In this document: positions 43,859-52,196 of the stretch, piece by piece
Position numbering within the stretch: the stretch's first letter is position 1
How the letters are laid out: every line of letters begins with the position of its first letter
Assembly: GCA_963826505.1 (NCBI GenBank)
Contig: CAWGXG010000008.1
Coordinates: 992,001-1,056,000 of the forward strand
Direction: 5' to 3'
Length of the DNA: 64,000 nucleotides
Origin: CAWGXG01 sp963826505
GTDB taxonomy: Bacteria > Chloroflexota > Anaerolineae > Aggregatilineales > Aggregatilineaceae
Notes under the pieces: generated by a model
Seen by the model: the letters and a program-made list of their open reading frames with translations, nothing else
What the model was told of the DNA's origin: nothing
The model's database searches: none
Made by a program: the position numbers and the translations under genes

Positions 43859-46642
43859 CTAATGATTGCTTCGAGCACCTTCCATAGATGCTGCGTGTTG
43901 CCGTAGGTAAATCTTCGTAGTTTCTGCGACTATTGCTGGCAGCAGAATTAACGGCAGCAGTATCGCCCATTCTGTGACGTTGAGTGTCACAGTGTCGAAC
44001 ACGTTCCGCAAGAACGGCACGTAGATGACCAGCACCAGCAGCAGTATCGATGTTCCGGCGGCGTACTGCATGAATTTGTTGGTCCAGAATCCGATCTTGC
44101 GCAACGCATTGAGTTCCGAGCGCGCTGTGTAGGCGCATGCCACTTCTGCCGCAGAAAGTGTGACAAAGGCCATGGTGCGCGCCAACGCCCAACTATCCGA
44201 CATCTTGTGGCGTCCGATAGCAAAGGCCAACAGCGTTACGCTCGTCAATACGATGGTCTGCACCACCATTCCGACCTGCATATTGAAATTGATGATCGGT
44301 TCTTTGGCTGATCTGGGGGGATGGCTCATTACATCCGGATCGCCTTTTTCGACACCTAGGGCCAGTGCCGGAGCGCCATCGGTGAGCAGGTTAAGCCATA
44401 ACAGTTGAATTGCGGTCAATGGTGACGGCGCGCCTGCCAGTGTACCCAGGAATATGACGGCGATCTCAGACAGATTGCAGCTCAACAGGAAGTACACAAA
44501 TTTCCGGATGTTCGAATAGATCACCCTGCCCTGCTCCACCGCCGACACAATGCTGACGTAGTTATCGTCCGTCAATACCATGTCGGCTGTTTCTTTGGAG
44601 ACATCCGTGCCAGTAATGCCCATTGCGATGCCGATACTCGCGCGCTTGAGCGCTGGAGCGTCGTTAACGCCGTCCCCGGTCATAGCTACGATGTGATCGC
44701 GAGATCGAAAAGCTTCTACGATGCGCACCTTGTGTTCTGGTGACACTCGTGCGAAGACGTCTACGTCATCGATCACCGCCGCCAATTGTGTAGCGTCCAG
44801 TTGATCGATCTCGGCTCCTCGTAGGACGCGTCCGTTGTCGCGCAACAGTCCGATCTCCTCAGCGATAGCGCGTGCGGTATCCGGGTAATCCCCCGTTACC
44901 ATTACAGTTCTGATACCTGCATGACGCGCTTTGTCGATTGCCGACGCAACTTCAGGACGAGCTGGATCCATCATTCCGATGAGTCCGACCAGCGTGAGTT
45001 GGTTTTCGATTGTCTCTGGAGAGATTGTCTCTGGGAGTGTATCCAAATTACGGCGGGTCACAGCTAGAACGCGCAGCGCGTCGTGTGCCATATTTTGGTA
45101 GGTAAGCTGGATCGCCTTCCGTCGGTTATCAGTGAGTTCAATCGGATGGCCATTGTCGAGTACCGTGCTGCAGCAATCCAACACGATCTCCGGTGCGCCC
45201 TTGGTGTATACGATGTATCCTTCCCCGTTCGTGTCCCTGTGGATCGTGCTCATTCGTTTGCGCACGGCGTCGAAGGGAATCTCATTGATGCGCGGATAAC
45301 GGTCTTCGACCTCGCCGCGCCATAAGTCCGCTTTGGCCGCCGCCACGACGAGCGCGCCTTCTGTTGGATCCCCAATAATATGGTTCTTGGCTGCGTCAGC
45401 GGTACTTCCGTTCGGAGATTCCAGTGTGGCATCGCTGGCTAGCAGTCCGCCCATCAGCAGCGTATAGGCGTCAGGATGGGCGTCAAGGTCGAGCGGCTGG
45501 CCATCCTTAACAAACGATCCTTCAGGCACATAACCGTGACCGTTGATGTCAAGGATCACGCCATCGACGTACAATTTGACTGCCATCATTTCGTTTTGCG
45601 TGAGCGTCCCGGTCTTGTCAGAGCAGATCGCGGACGCGCTTCCCAGTGTCTCTACGGCGGGAAGTCTGCGTATCAACGCGTTCCGTCGGATCATTTCTCG
45701 CATGCCGATGGCCAGATTGATAGTTACGATGGCGGGCAGCCCTTCCGGTACGGCTGCAATAGCAAGCGCTACGGCGGTCAGCAGCGAGTCCTCTAAGGCT
45801 TCAATTAGCTTGAAATCACCAGAAGTGATCTCGCGTCCGAAAATGACGACTCCCACCAACAGGCAAATGGCTAACGCACCGATACTCAACGTGCGACCGA
45901 GTTGATCAAGTCTTTGCTGGAGAGGCGTATCTTCGTCCTCGGTAGACTGAATCATATCGGCGATCTTTCCGATTTCGGTTTGCATACCTGTGTCGACTAC
46001 GATGGCTCGCCCCCTGCCATACGTCGTCGTGGTACTCATGTAAGCCATGTTTCGCCGATCGCCGATTAACGCACGTTCCTCAGCGGTGATATCGGCTCGC
46101 TTGTCAACAGACATGGACTCACCCGTCAGCGAGGACTCGTCGATTTTCAGATTCATGGTATCAGCCAGGCGCACATCTGCGGGAACGTAATTCCCTGCGT
46201 CGAGCAACACCACATCACCCGGCACGATATTCTGGGATGGAATCACAAGCTGGTGACCACCTCGAATAACGCGCGCTTCAGGCGAAGACAGCTTGCGAAG
46301 AGCAGCTAGCGCTTCTTCGGCCTTGCCCTCCTGGATCACGCCCAACACCGCATTGAGTGCGATAATGGCGGCAATGGCTGCCGCCTCTACCCAATCGCCC
46401 AACACTGCTGATAGCACCGCTGCGAAGATGAGAATGTAGATGACGAAGCTTTGGAACTGCGCCAGAAAGCGCTGCCAGAATGTTTGGCGCGGCTGTTCGC
46501 GGAGTGCGTTTGGGCCATAGCGCGCCAGTCTGGCAGCGGCCTCGTCGTCACTTAACCCCAATTTTGGATCTGTTTGCAAGCGCTCAACGACATCTACAAC
46601 TGTTTGTGCGTGCCAGGATACTTCCGGGTGGTCAATTGTCAT
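43859..46642 (-). CDS. P-type cation-transporting ATPase (Ca2+/SERCA-like, P2 type)
   Basis: 927 aa with an N-terminal cation-ATPase domain (YGPNALRE). Two membrane helices (about 65-108) are followed by an actuator domain with TGES (173-176), then two more helices with the ion-binding VPEGLPAIVT. The phosphorylation site is Asp342 in ICSDKTGTLTQNEM, followed by a nucleotide-binding domain and the hinge MTGDGVNDAPALKRA, and six C-terminal membrane helices (QLLWLNLLTDGAPALALG). The PEGLP helix-4 motif and the C-terminal helices fit Ca2+ or Ca2+/Mn2+ pumps, exporting cation from the cytosol. Substrate prediction from motifs only. Confidence 0.93.
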   Translation of the reverse strand: MTIDHPEVSWHAQTVVDVVERLQTDPKLGLSDDEAAARLARYGPNALREQPRQTFWQRFLAQFQSFVIYILIFAAVLSAVLGDWVEAAAIAAIIALNAVLGVIQEGKAEEALAALRKLSSPEARVIRGGHQLVIPSQNIVPGDVVLLDAGNYVPADVRLADTMNLKIDESSLTGESMSVDKRADITAEERALIGDRRNMAYMSTTTTYGRGRAIVVDTGMQTEIGKIADMIQSTEDEDTPLQQRLDQLGRTLSIGALAICLLVGVVIFGREITSGDFKLIEALEDSLLTAVALAIAAVPEGLPAIVTINLAIGMREMIRRNALIRRLPAVETLGSASAICSDKTGTLTQNEMMAVKLYVDGVILDINGHGYVPEGSFVKDGQPLDLDAHPDAYTLLMGGLLASDATLESPNGSTADAAKNHIIGDPTEGALVVAAAKADLWRGEVEDRYPRINEIPFDAVRKRMSTIHRDTNGEGYIVYTKGAPEIVLDCCSTVLDNGHPIELTDNRRKAIQLTYQNMAHDALRVLAVTRRNLDTLPETISPETIENQLTLVGLIGMMDPARPEVASAIDKARHAGIRTVMVTGDYPDTARAIAEEIGLLRDNGRVLRGAEIDQLDATQLAAVIDDVDVFARVSPEHKVRIVEAFRSRDHIVAMTGDGVNDAPALKRASIGIAMGITGTDVSKETADMVLTDDNYVSIVSAVEQGRVIYSNIRKFVYFLLSCNLSEIAVIFLGTLAGAPSPLTAIQLLWLNLLTDGAPALALGVEKGDPDVMSHPPRSAKEPIINFNMQVGMVVQTIVLTSVTLLAFAIGRHKMSDSWALARTMAFVTLSAAEVACAYTARSELNALRKIGFWTNKFMQYAAGTSILLLVLVIYVPFLRNVFDTVTLNVTEWAILLPLILLPAIVAETTKIYLRQHAASMEGARSNH

Positions 46643-46941
46643 GATCGATCTTGTCCTTATGCGTTAAATCTCACTTGCGCTGACGAAGCCGCTGCCATTA
46701 TGTCCCGTGCCAACTCTCTCGACTACAGTTGGATTTCAGAAGTGGGCCGGGCGTTCGATGATCTTGTGTGATGCGTGCCTAATCTATCACATGGTTTCTC
46801 CGTTCGCCCATTTTCAATCTGTCTGTACCACAAATTGGTGTCTTCTGTGTGTGGCGGCTCGGGAAGCTTTTTCTTATACTTGGATTGCATCGAATGGATG
46901 TGCTATTTCTGGGCAGTTACGCAGTCGGGCGGCAAACAATC
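46643..46941. other. Divergent intergenic region
   Basis: About 300 bp between the ATPase (minus) and the helicase operon (plus). A TATACT at 46875-46880 is a candidate -10 for the operon, without a good -35. No other element seen. Confidence 0.35.
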
Positions 46942-49023
46942 ATGTCTCGCTTCATATTTCGTGAAGGTCCGGCAGGTACCGGCAAGACCACCAGTGCGGT
47001 GCGACATATTCGGTCTTTGTTAGACGATGGCGTGCCATCAGAACAGATTTTAGTGCTTGTGCCCCAACGCACATTGGGAACGGTATACCAGCTTGCTTTC
47101 AACGATCCGCAGTGGCCTAATGGCGCGTACAGTGACGTTTTGACTTTCGGCGGTTTGGTACGGCGCAGCCTCGAAACCTTTTGGCCCCTGGTTGCTGAAC
47201 GCGCTGGTGTCGGCGATCGGCAGCGCGAGCCGGCGTTCTTGACTATCGAAACAGCCCAATATTATTTGTGGGGATTCGTGACGGAAGCCCTAAAAACAGG
47301 GGTATTTGACAGCGTAAGTCTGACTCCGTTTGCCATCATGCGTCAAACGTTGGATAACCTGTCGAAAGCCGCTGTCAACCAGTTTTCACTCGATGAGATT
47401 GGCGACCGCCTCGTGACTGCCTGGGGCGATCGCCACACCAGTCGTCCCCCTGTCTACCGCGCCAGCGTCGATGTTGCGCGCCAATATCGTGAACAGTCTT
47501 TGGCGAATAATCTGCTAGATTTCTCGCTGCAAATTGATCTCTTCATGAAGTTCTTGCTGGACGAGCCGCTTTATCGCCAATTCTTGACGGCGCGCTATCG
47601 CTACCTTGTGGCGGATAACCTTGAAGAGAGTTTTCCGGTCGTGTATGATTTTTTGCGCTGGTGGTGGCCCGATCTGGAATCGGCGTTGTTGGTATATGAT
47701 ACAGACGCGGGCTATCGCTCATTCCTTGGGGCTGATCCGGCTGGAATGGCAAAGTTAGCTGACATGTGCGATAGCACTGAGGCGTTTGTTGACCCTGTAG
47801 CGGCTTCTCCATCGACAGCCGCGCTGGCTGCTGAATACGATCGGCTGCTTAACTCCGTTAAGGACGATCAACTGCCATTTGAGATTAGCCCTCGTGCCGC
47901 CGTCGAATTGAGTACAAACCGCTTCTTTCCACAGATGATTGATTGGGCGGTTAACAAGGTCGTCGAATTGGTGCATGAGGGCGTCCCTCCCCGAGAAATT
48001 GTGATGGTTGCTCCGTTCCTGGGAGACTCTTTGCGATTTGCTCTTACAGTGCGGTTGCAAGAGCAGCGTGTCCCTGTGATCGCACACCGTCCCTCGCGTG
48101 CGGTTCGTGATGAGCCTTCGGCCCGTGCGATGTTGACATTTCTGGCACTGGCTCATCCTGCCTGGGGAATATCCCCTCCTGTCATGGACGTAGCTACAGC
48201 ACTGCGTCTTGCTATTGCCGATCTGGACCCGGTGCGCGCGTGGTTGCTCGCCCAGATCGTATACCGATCGGGCCGTTCGGAGCTGGGATCGTTTGATGCG
48301 ATTCGCTCGGAGATGCAGCAGCGTGTGTCATTTCGCGCAGGCGCCAGGTACGAACAACTCAGGACCTGGTTATTGGACTATCAATCCGATGCAGTGGATC
48401 CCTATCCCCCTGACCACTTCTTTCGCCGCCTGTTTGGGGAGGTAATGGCCCAGCCCGGTTTTGGTTTTCATGATGATCTCGAAGCCGGGCGCGTTGTCGC
48501 TGAACTCGTCGAATCGGCGCGCAAGTTCCGCCAAACAGTGACTTTAGGTAACTCTGAGGCTGTCAGTGATTGGTCTGCCATCTCGCGCAGTTATTACGAC
48601 CTTGTGCAGGAAGGTCTGTTAGCGGCCCAACACGTTTCAAGTTGGAACGAAGAGGATCAGGACGCGGTTTTCCTCGTTCCGGCGACGACGTTTGTGATGC
48701 GTAATCGTTGGGTAGACTACCAATTCTGGTTGGATGTGGGCAGTACGCAGTGGTGGGAACGCCTGGAACAACCCCTGACTCACCCCTATGTGCTTACTCG
48801 CAATTACCCCGCCGATCAGATGTGGACTGATGATATGGAATTTGCGATTCGTCAGGATACACTGCGCCGTTTGATTGTCGGTTTGACGCGGCGCTGTCGG
48901 AAAAAAACGTTTGCGTGCGTGGCGGATTTGGGTGAACAGGGGTATGAACAGCGCGGCCCGTTGCTCCACATGATGCAGCGCCTGATCCAGCGTTATCCTG
49001 CAGTTCAAGACGAGGAAGCATGA
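46942..49023 (+). CDS. AddB-like / UvrD-superfamily helicase subunit
   Basis: 693 aa from ATG 46942. The frame opens at 46849, but the Walker A motif normally lies within 20 residues of the N-terminus, as it does from this ATG (GPAGTGKT, residues 9-16). It has an SF1-like N-domain. The Walker B/motif II position reads LVADNLEES, lacking the canonical DExx. Later REIVMVAPFLGDSLRFAL and GLTRRCRKKTF resemble motifs IV and VI of UvrD/AddB. No nuclease domain or Fe-S cysteines. Its stop overlaps the next helicase start (ATGA), so the two products probably form a complex, like AddAB or AdnAB, in double-strand-break processing. ATP hydrolysis by this subunit is uncertain. Confidence 0.75.
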   Translation: MSRFIFREGPAGTGKTTSAVRHIRSLLDDGVPSEQILVLVPQRTLGTVYQLAFNDPQWPNGAYSDVLTFGGLVRRSLETFWPLVAERAGVGDRQREPAFLTIETAQYYLWGFVTEALKTGVFDSVSLTPFAIMRQTLDNLSKAAVNQFSLDEIGDRLVTAWGDRHTSRPPVYRASVDVARQYREQSLANNLLDFSLQIDLFMKFLLDEPLYRQFLTARYRYLVADNLEESFPVVYDFLRWWWPDLESALLVYDTDAGYRSFLGADPAGMAKLADMCDSTEAFVDPVAASPSTAALAAEYDRLLNSVKDDQLPFEISPRAAVELSTNRFFPQMIDWAVNKVVELVHEGVPPREIVMVAPFLGDSLRFALTVRLQEQRVPVIAHRPSRAVRDEPSARAMLTFLALAHPAWGISPPVMDVATALRLAIADLDPVRAWLLAQIVYRSGRSELGSFDAIRSEMQQRVSFRAGARYEQLRTWLLDYQSDAVDPYPPDHFFRRLFGEVMAQPGFGFHDDLEAGRVVAELVESARKFRQTVTLGNSEAVSDWSAISRSYYDLVQEGLLAAQHVSSWNEEDQDAVFLVPATTFVMRNRWVDYQFWLDVGSTQWWERLEQPLTHPYVLTRNYPADQMWTDDMEFAIRQDTLRRLIVGLTRRCRKKTFACVADLGEQGYEQRGPLLHMMQRLIQRYPAVQDEEA

Positions 49024-50831
49024 TGGCCGATACACTCCGGGCGGAGCAGCAGTCAATCGTAGATGGGTACACAGGCGGGAAATTGGGGATCGCTGCTGTC
49101 CCCGGTAGCGGGAAAACGTTCACTCTGGCCCATTTGGCGGTCCGTCTTATTGTCGGTCAGAATTTGGAGCAAGATCAGGAAGTGTTGATTGTCACATTCA
49201 CCAATTCGGCAGTCAACAGCTTTCAGGCACGGATCGTGCGGCTGTTGCAGCAGCAAGGACTTATCCCTTACGTGGGCTACCGCGTTCGGACGCTGCATGG
49301 TTTGGCGCATGATATTGTCCGCGAACGTCCCGCACTGGTTGGGCTAGCCGACGATTTTACGATCTTGGATGAGCGCCTTTCGCAAGAGATTCAGCGCGAT
49401 ATTGTCTCGGGTAGCGTTTCAACGTGGTGGGACGCGCTCATTCCATATCTTGATCCCGATGTGACGGAGAAAAATGCTCGACGTTCGCTTGAGGAGAATT
49501 TGCCCGATCTAGTGGCGCAGTTTATCAAGAGCGCCAAGAATTGGCGGCTTGATCCGGATACGTTGGCCGCACGCCTGCGATCGGCTGGCGATCAATTTGG
49601 ATTGGCGCGATTTGCTGTATCGGTCTATCGAGAATACCAGCGCAGCCTGACCTACCGCGGCGCTGTTGATTTTGACGATCTCGTGCGCCTCGCGCTGGAC
49701 GCACTGGATCGGGATAGTGGCTATCTGGAACGTCTCCGCGATCGGTGGCCATTCATTTTGGAGGATGAAGCTCAGGACAGCAGCCGTCTTCAGCAAGATA
49801 TGTTGCAGTTGTTGAGTGCCGATCGCAATTGGGTTCGTGTCGGCGATCCAAATCAGGCCATTAACACCACGTTCACTACGGCTGATCCCCGTTTTCTCCT
49901 CGAATTCCTGGCGGGTGAGGATGTTGTCGAGCGTCCTTTGTCGGTATCAGGGCGTTCCACACAGTCAATTATCGCCTTGGCCAATGAGCTTGTGCGCTGG
50001 GCAGTTGAAGAACACCCGTTGCCGGATGTACGCACCGCTTTTGAGTACCAACCTTCGGATAAGCGTGGGCCCTTGCGCGGAGTGATGCGTGAGGCGTCAT
50101 CGGACGATCCGCAGCCGAGTCCTTCCGACGAAACATCTCAAATTGTTATTGAATACCAACCTGGTCAGAAGATTACCCCGGATCACGAATTGGAACTGGT
50201 CATCTCCGATTCTGATTATGCCTTGGCTTCGTGGCTGGACGAGTTGGAAGATCTCCCGCCCGAAGTGCATCCGACAATCGCCATTCTGGTGCCCGAAAAT
50301 AGTCGCGGCTTCAAAGCGTCTGAACTGCTGCGCCGCCGGAATATTCCGTTCTCTGAACTGTTGCGCAGTACTTCAGAGACGCGCCAAACGGTCAAAGTGT
50401 TGCAGGCCGTTCTCGAATATCAAGCCGATCCATCCGATCTGAAACTCCTGAAAACGCTGTATTGGACGCTGATGCCGGATCTTGTACGTGAACAGGTAAA
50501 TCACGATGTGGCCCTGCGCGGCGCATTGTCGAAGGTGTTTGCGCGGTGGCGCAACGTTGAGGAGTTTCTGTGGCCTGACCCAGGATCGGTGCAGGAGTTC
50601 GATCCCGAAGTTGAGTCGTTTGCTTGGCTTCGTGACGATCTCGATCGTTTTCGTCAGCGTGTTGCGCGCTGGTTAACGGCAACGCATCTGCCGATTGATC
50701 AGCTTGTACTAACCGTGGCGCAGGATATTTTCACTGTTCCGGCGGACGTTGCCTTGGCCCACAAGATCGCCGGAACTCTTGCGCAGTGTTGCTCAAACGC
50801 ATCCCGATTGGCGCTTACCGCAGTTTGTTGA
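49020..50831 (+). CDS. UvrD/Rep-family ATP-dependent helicase, N-terminal part (frameshifted)
   Basis: 603 aa. It has SF1A motifs in order: Q-motif region ADTLRAEQQSIVDG, Walker A AAVPGSGKT (25-33), motif Ia VTFTNSAVNSFQAR, motif II LEDEAQDSS and motif III RVGDPNQAI. It then continues to about residue 587 (VALAHKIAGTL), where the frame changes and the last about 17 residues are nonsense. The C-terminal motifs V and VI lie in the next frame (50749-51345). One extra base near 50,779-50,782 accounts for this. It is the catalytic 3'-5' helicase of the cassette, preceded by the AddB-like subunit and followed by the Fe-S nuclease. Confidence 0.88.
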   Translation: MMADTLRAEQQSIVDGYTGGKLGIAAVPGSGKTFTLAHLAVRLIVGQNLEQDQEVLIVTFTNSAVNSFQARIVRLLQQQGLIPYVGYRVRTLHGLAHDIVRERPALVGLADDFTILDERLSQEIQRDIVSGSVSTWWDALIPYLDPDVTEKNARRSLEENLPDLVAQFIKSAKNWRLDPDTLAARLRSAGDQFGLARFAVSVYREYQRSLTYRGAVDFDDLVRLALDALDRDSGYLERLRDRWPFILEDEAQDSSRLQQDMLQLLSADRNWVRVGDPNQAINTTFTTADPRFLLEFLAGEDVVERPLSVSGRSTQSIIALANELVRWAVEEHPLPDVRTAFEYQPSDKRGPLRGVMREASSDDPQPSPSDETSQIVIEYQPGQKITPDHELELVISDSDYALASWLDELEDLPPEVHPTIAILVPENSRGFKASELLRRRNIPFSELLRSTSETRQTVKVLQAVLEYQADPSDLKLLKTLYWTLMPDLVREQVNHDVALRGALSKVFARWRNVEEFLWPDPGSVQEFDPEVESFAWLRDDLDRFRQRVARWLTATHLPIDQLVLTVAQDIFTVPADVALAHKIAGTLAQCCSNASRLALTAVC

Positions 50832-51345
50832 AGAGCTGCGCGTGATCAGCAGCAATCAACGGCGTTTCATTGGCTTTGAGGAAGAAGCGGGGTTTGAACC
50901 GAAGCCCGGCGAGGTCACCGTGGCAACTATGCATGCCGCTAAAGGTCTTGAATGGGATCGCGTCTATCTTTTAGGAGTCAGCAACTATGGTTTCCCGTCA
51001 GGGATGCCGTATGATTCTTACGTAGGTGAGCGTTGGTATGTTCGTGGAAGTTATGATGGAGTGATTCAGCATCTCAATTTGGAAGCGGAGGTAAGTGCTC
51101 AATTGATGGCACTGCGCGACCATGCGCCAGAATCCTATGTTGAGGGAGACGCTACGTATGCGGCACGCTGGGATTTTGTCAGCGAACGCCTTCGGTTGTT
51201 GTATGTCGGAATCACGCGCGCCAAACGCGAGTTAGTTGTGACCTGGAATATGGGGCGTTTCTGGAACAAGAGTCGTGAACATGAAAACCAACCTGCTCTG
51301 CCGCTGGTGATGTTAAGCGAATATGTGAAATCCGAACTGGGATGA
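50749..51345 (+). CDS. UvrD/Rep-family helicase, C-terminal part (frameshifted)
   Basis: The frame opens at TTG 50749; authentic sequence begins about 50,782 (RSVAQTHPDWRLPQFVEEL). It carries motif V region VTVATMHAAKGLEWDRVYLL and motif VI LLYVGITRAKREL of the same SF1A helicase. The first 10 or so codons are out-of-frame. There is no ribosome-binding site, so it is not expected to be translated independently. Joined to the upstream part, the enzyme would be about 775 residues. The nuclease gene follows after 19 bp. Confidence 0.8.
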   Translation: MPWPTRSPELLRSVAQTHPDWRLPQFVEELRVISSNQRRFIGFEEEAGFEPKPGEVTVATMHAAKGLEWDRVYLLGVSNYGFPSGMPYDSYVGERWYVRGSYDGVIQHLNLEAEVSAQLMALRDHAPESYVEGDATYAARWDFVSERLRLLYVGITRAKRELVVTWNMGRFWNKSREHENQPALPLVMLSEYVKSELG

Positions 51346-51364
51346 GACAAGGTGTAACATAAGA

Positions 51365-52192
51365 ATGTCCTCTAAAATTATAACCTTCAGTCAAAGTAGC
51401 TTGCAGGATTTCGTGGAATGTCCGCGTCGTTTTCAGTTGCGCCACCTCGAGGGACAAGCGTGGCCAGGTGTGGTTGCCGAGCCAGCCCTGGCCCACGAAC
51501 AATATCTTGAGCGTGGTGCCCAATTTCATCGTTTGGTTGAGCGTCATCAGTTGGGAATGGATTCCAGACTTTTGCAGAGCGGAATTGTGGATCCCCAGGT
51601 CCAGCAATGGTGGGACGCTTATTTGTCTTTTCAGGCGTTGCACCAGCGCGAGGGTCGTCGTTACCCTGAATTTTCGTTATCTGCCGGCATTGCTGGTAGT
51701 CGGGTCATGGCGGTTTATGACTTACTGTTGGTCGTTCCGGACGAACGCATAGTTATTTATGATTGGAAAACTTATGCGCGAACTCCCACGCGGCAGTGGC
51801 TTCAGGCGCGTCTTCAGACTCGTGTGTATTTGTCGGTGCTTGTGAAAGCTGGGCGTTATATTTTAGGTCGGGAGGTAATTCCGGCTGATGTCAGTTTGGT
51901 GTATTGGGTTGCTGGTAGTGGGGAATCGGTTGAATTTGAATATTCGTATGAAGCGTATGAGCAGGATTTGGTGTTTATTGAGGGGTTGATGGATCAAGTT
52001 CGGAAGCGTTCTGAGTTAGAGGTTTGGTCTTTGACTTCGGATGTTTCGCGGTGTGGATTTTGCGTTTATCGTTCGTTGTGTGGGCGTGGGAGAGAAGCTG
52101 AAAAAATCGAAAGTAATGAGGCTGATAATATCGTTGAGAGTGGGTTTGTTGTTGGTTTTGGGTTGAGTGATGTGGAGGAGATTGGTTTTTAG
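51365..52192 (+). CDS. Fe-S PD-(D/E)XK nuclease (Cas4/RecB-like)
   Basis: 275 aa with AAGGTG upstream. The nuclease motif is Asp119 (AVYDLLLV) and Asp133-Trp-Lys135 (VIYDWKTY). Four cysteines arranged as Cys19 (VECPRRFQ) and Cys230/Cys233/Cys239 (CGFCVYRSLC) match the 4Fe-4S-stapled nuclease fold of AddB and Cas4. Here the nuclease is a separate polypeptide rather than fused to a helicase. The last about 35 residues are acidic and Gly/Val-rich. The 3' 300 bp of the gene is strikingly poor in C (no C at all in 52141-52200). Probably the nuclease component of the two-helicase machine. Confidence 0.88.
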   Translation: MSSKIITFSQSSLQDFVECPRRFQLRHLEGQAWPGVVAEPALAHEQYLERGAQFHRLVERHQLGMDSRLLQSGIVDPQVQQWWDAYLSFQALHQREGRRYPEFSLSAGIAGSRVMAVYDLLLVVPDERIVIYDWKTYARTPTRQWLQARLQTRVYLSVLVKAGRYILGREVIPADVSLVYWVAGSGESVEFEYSYEAYEQDLVFIEGLMDQVRKRSELEVWSLTSDVSRCGFCVYRSLCGRGREAEKIESNEADNIVESGFVVGFGLSDVEEIGF

Positions 52193-52196
52193 GTTA

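Noticed and set aside
51350..51368. 19-bp near-match to 18422-18440 (AGGTGYAACATAAGAATGT)
   Set aside because: Roughly one such chance match is expected in a window of this size; one copy is simply the ribosome-binding and start region of the nuclease gene.
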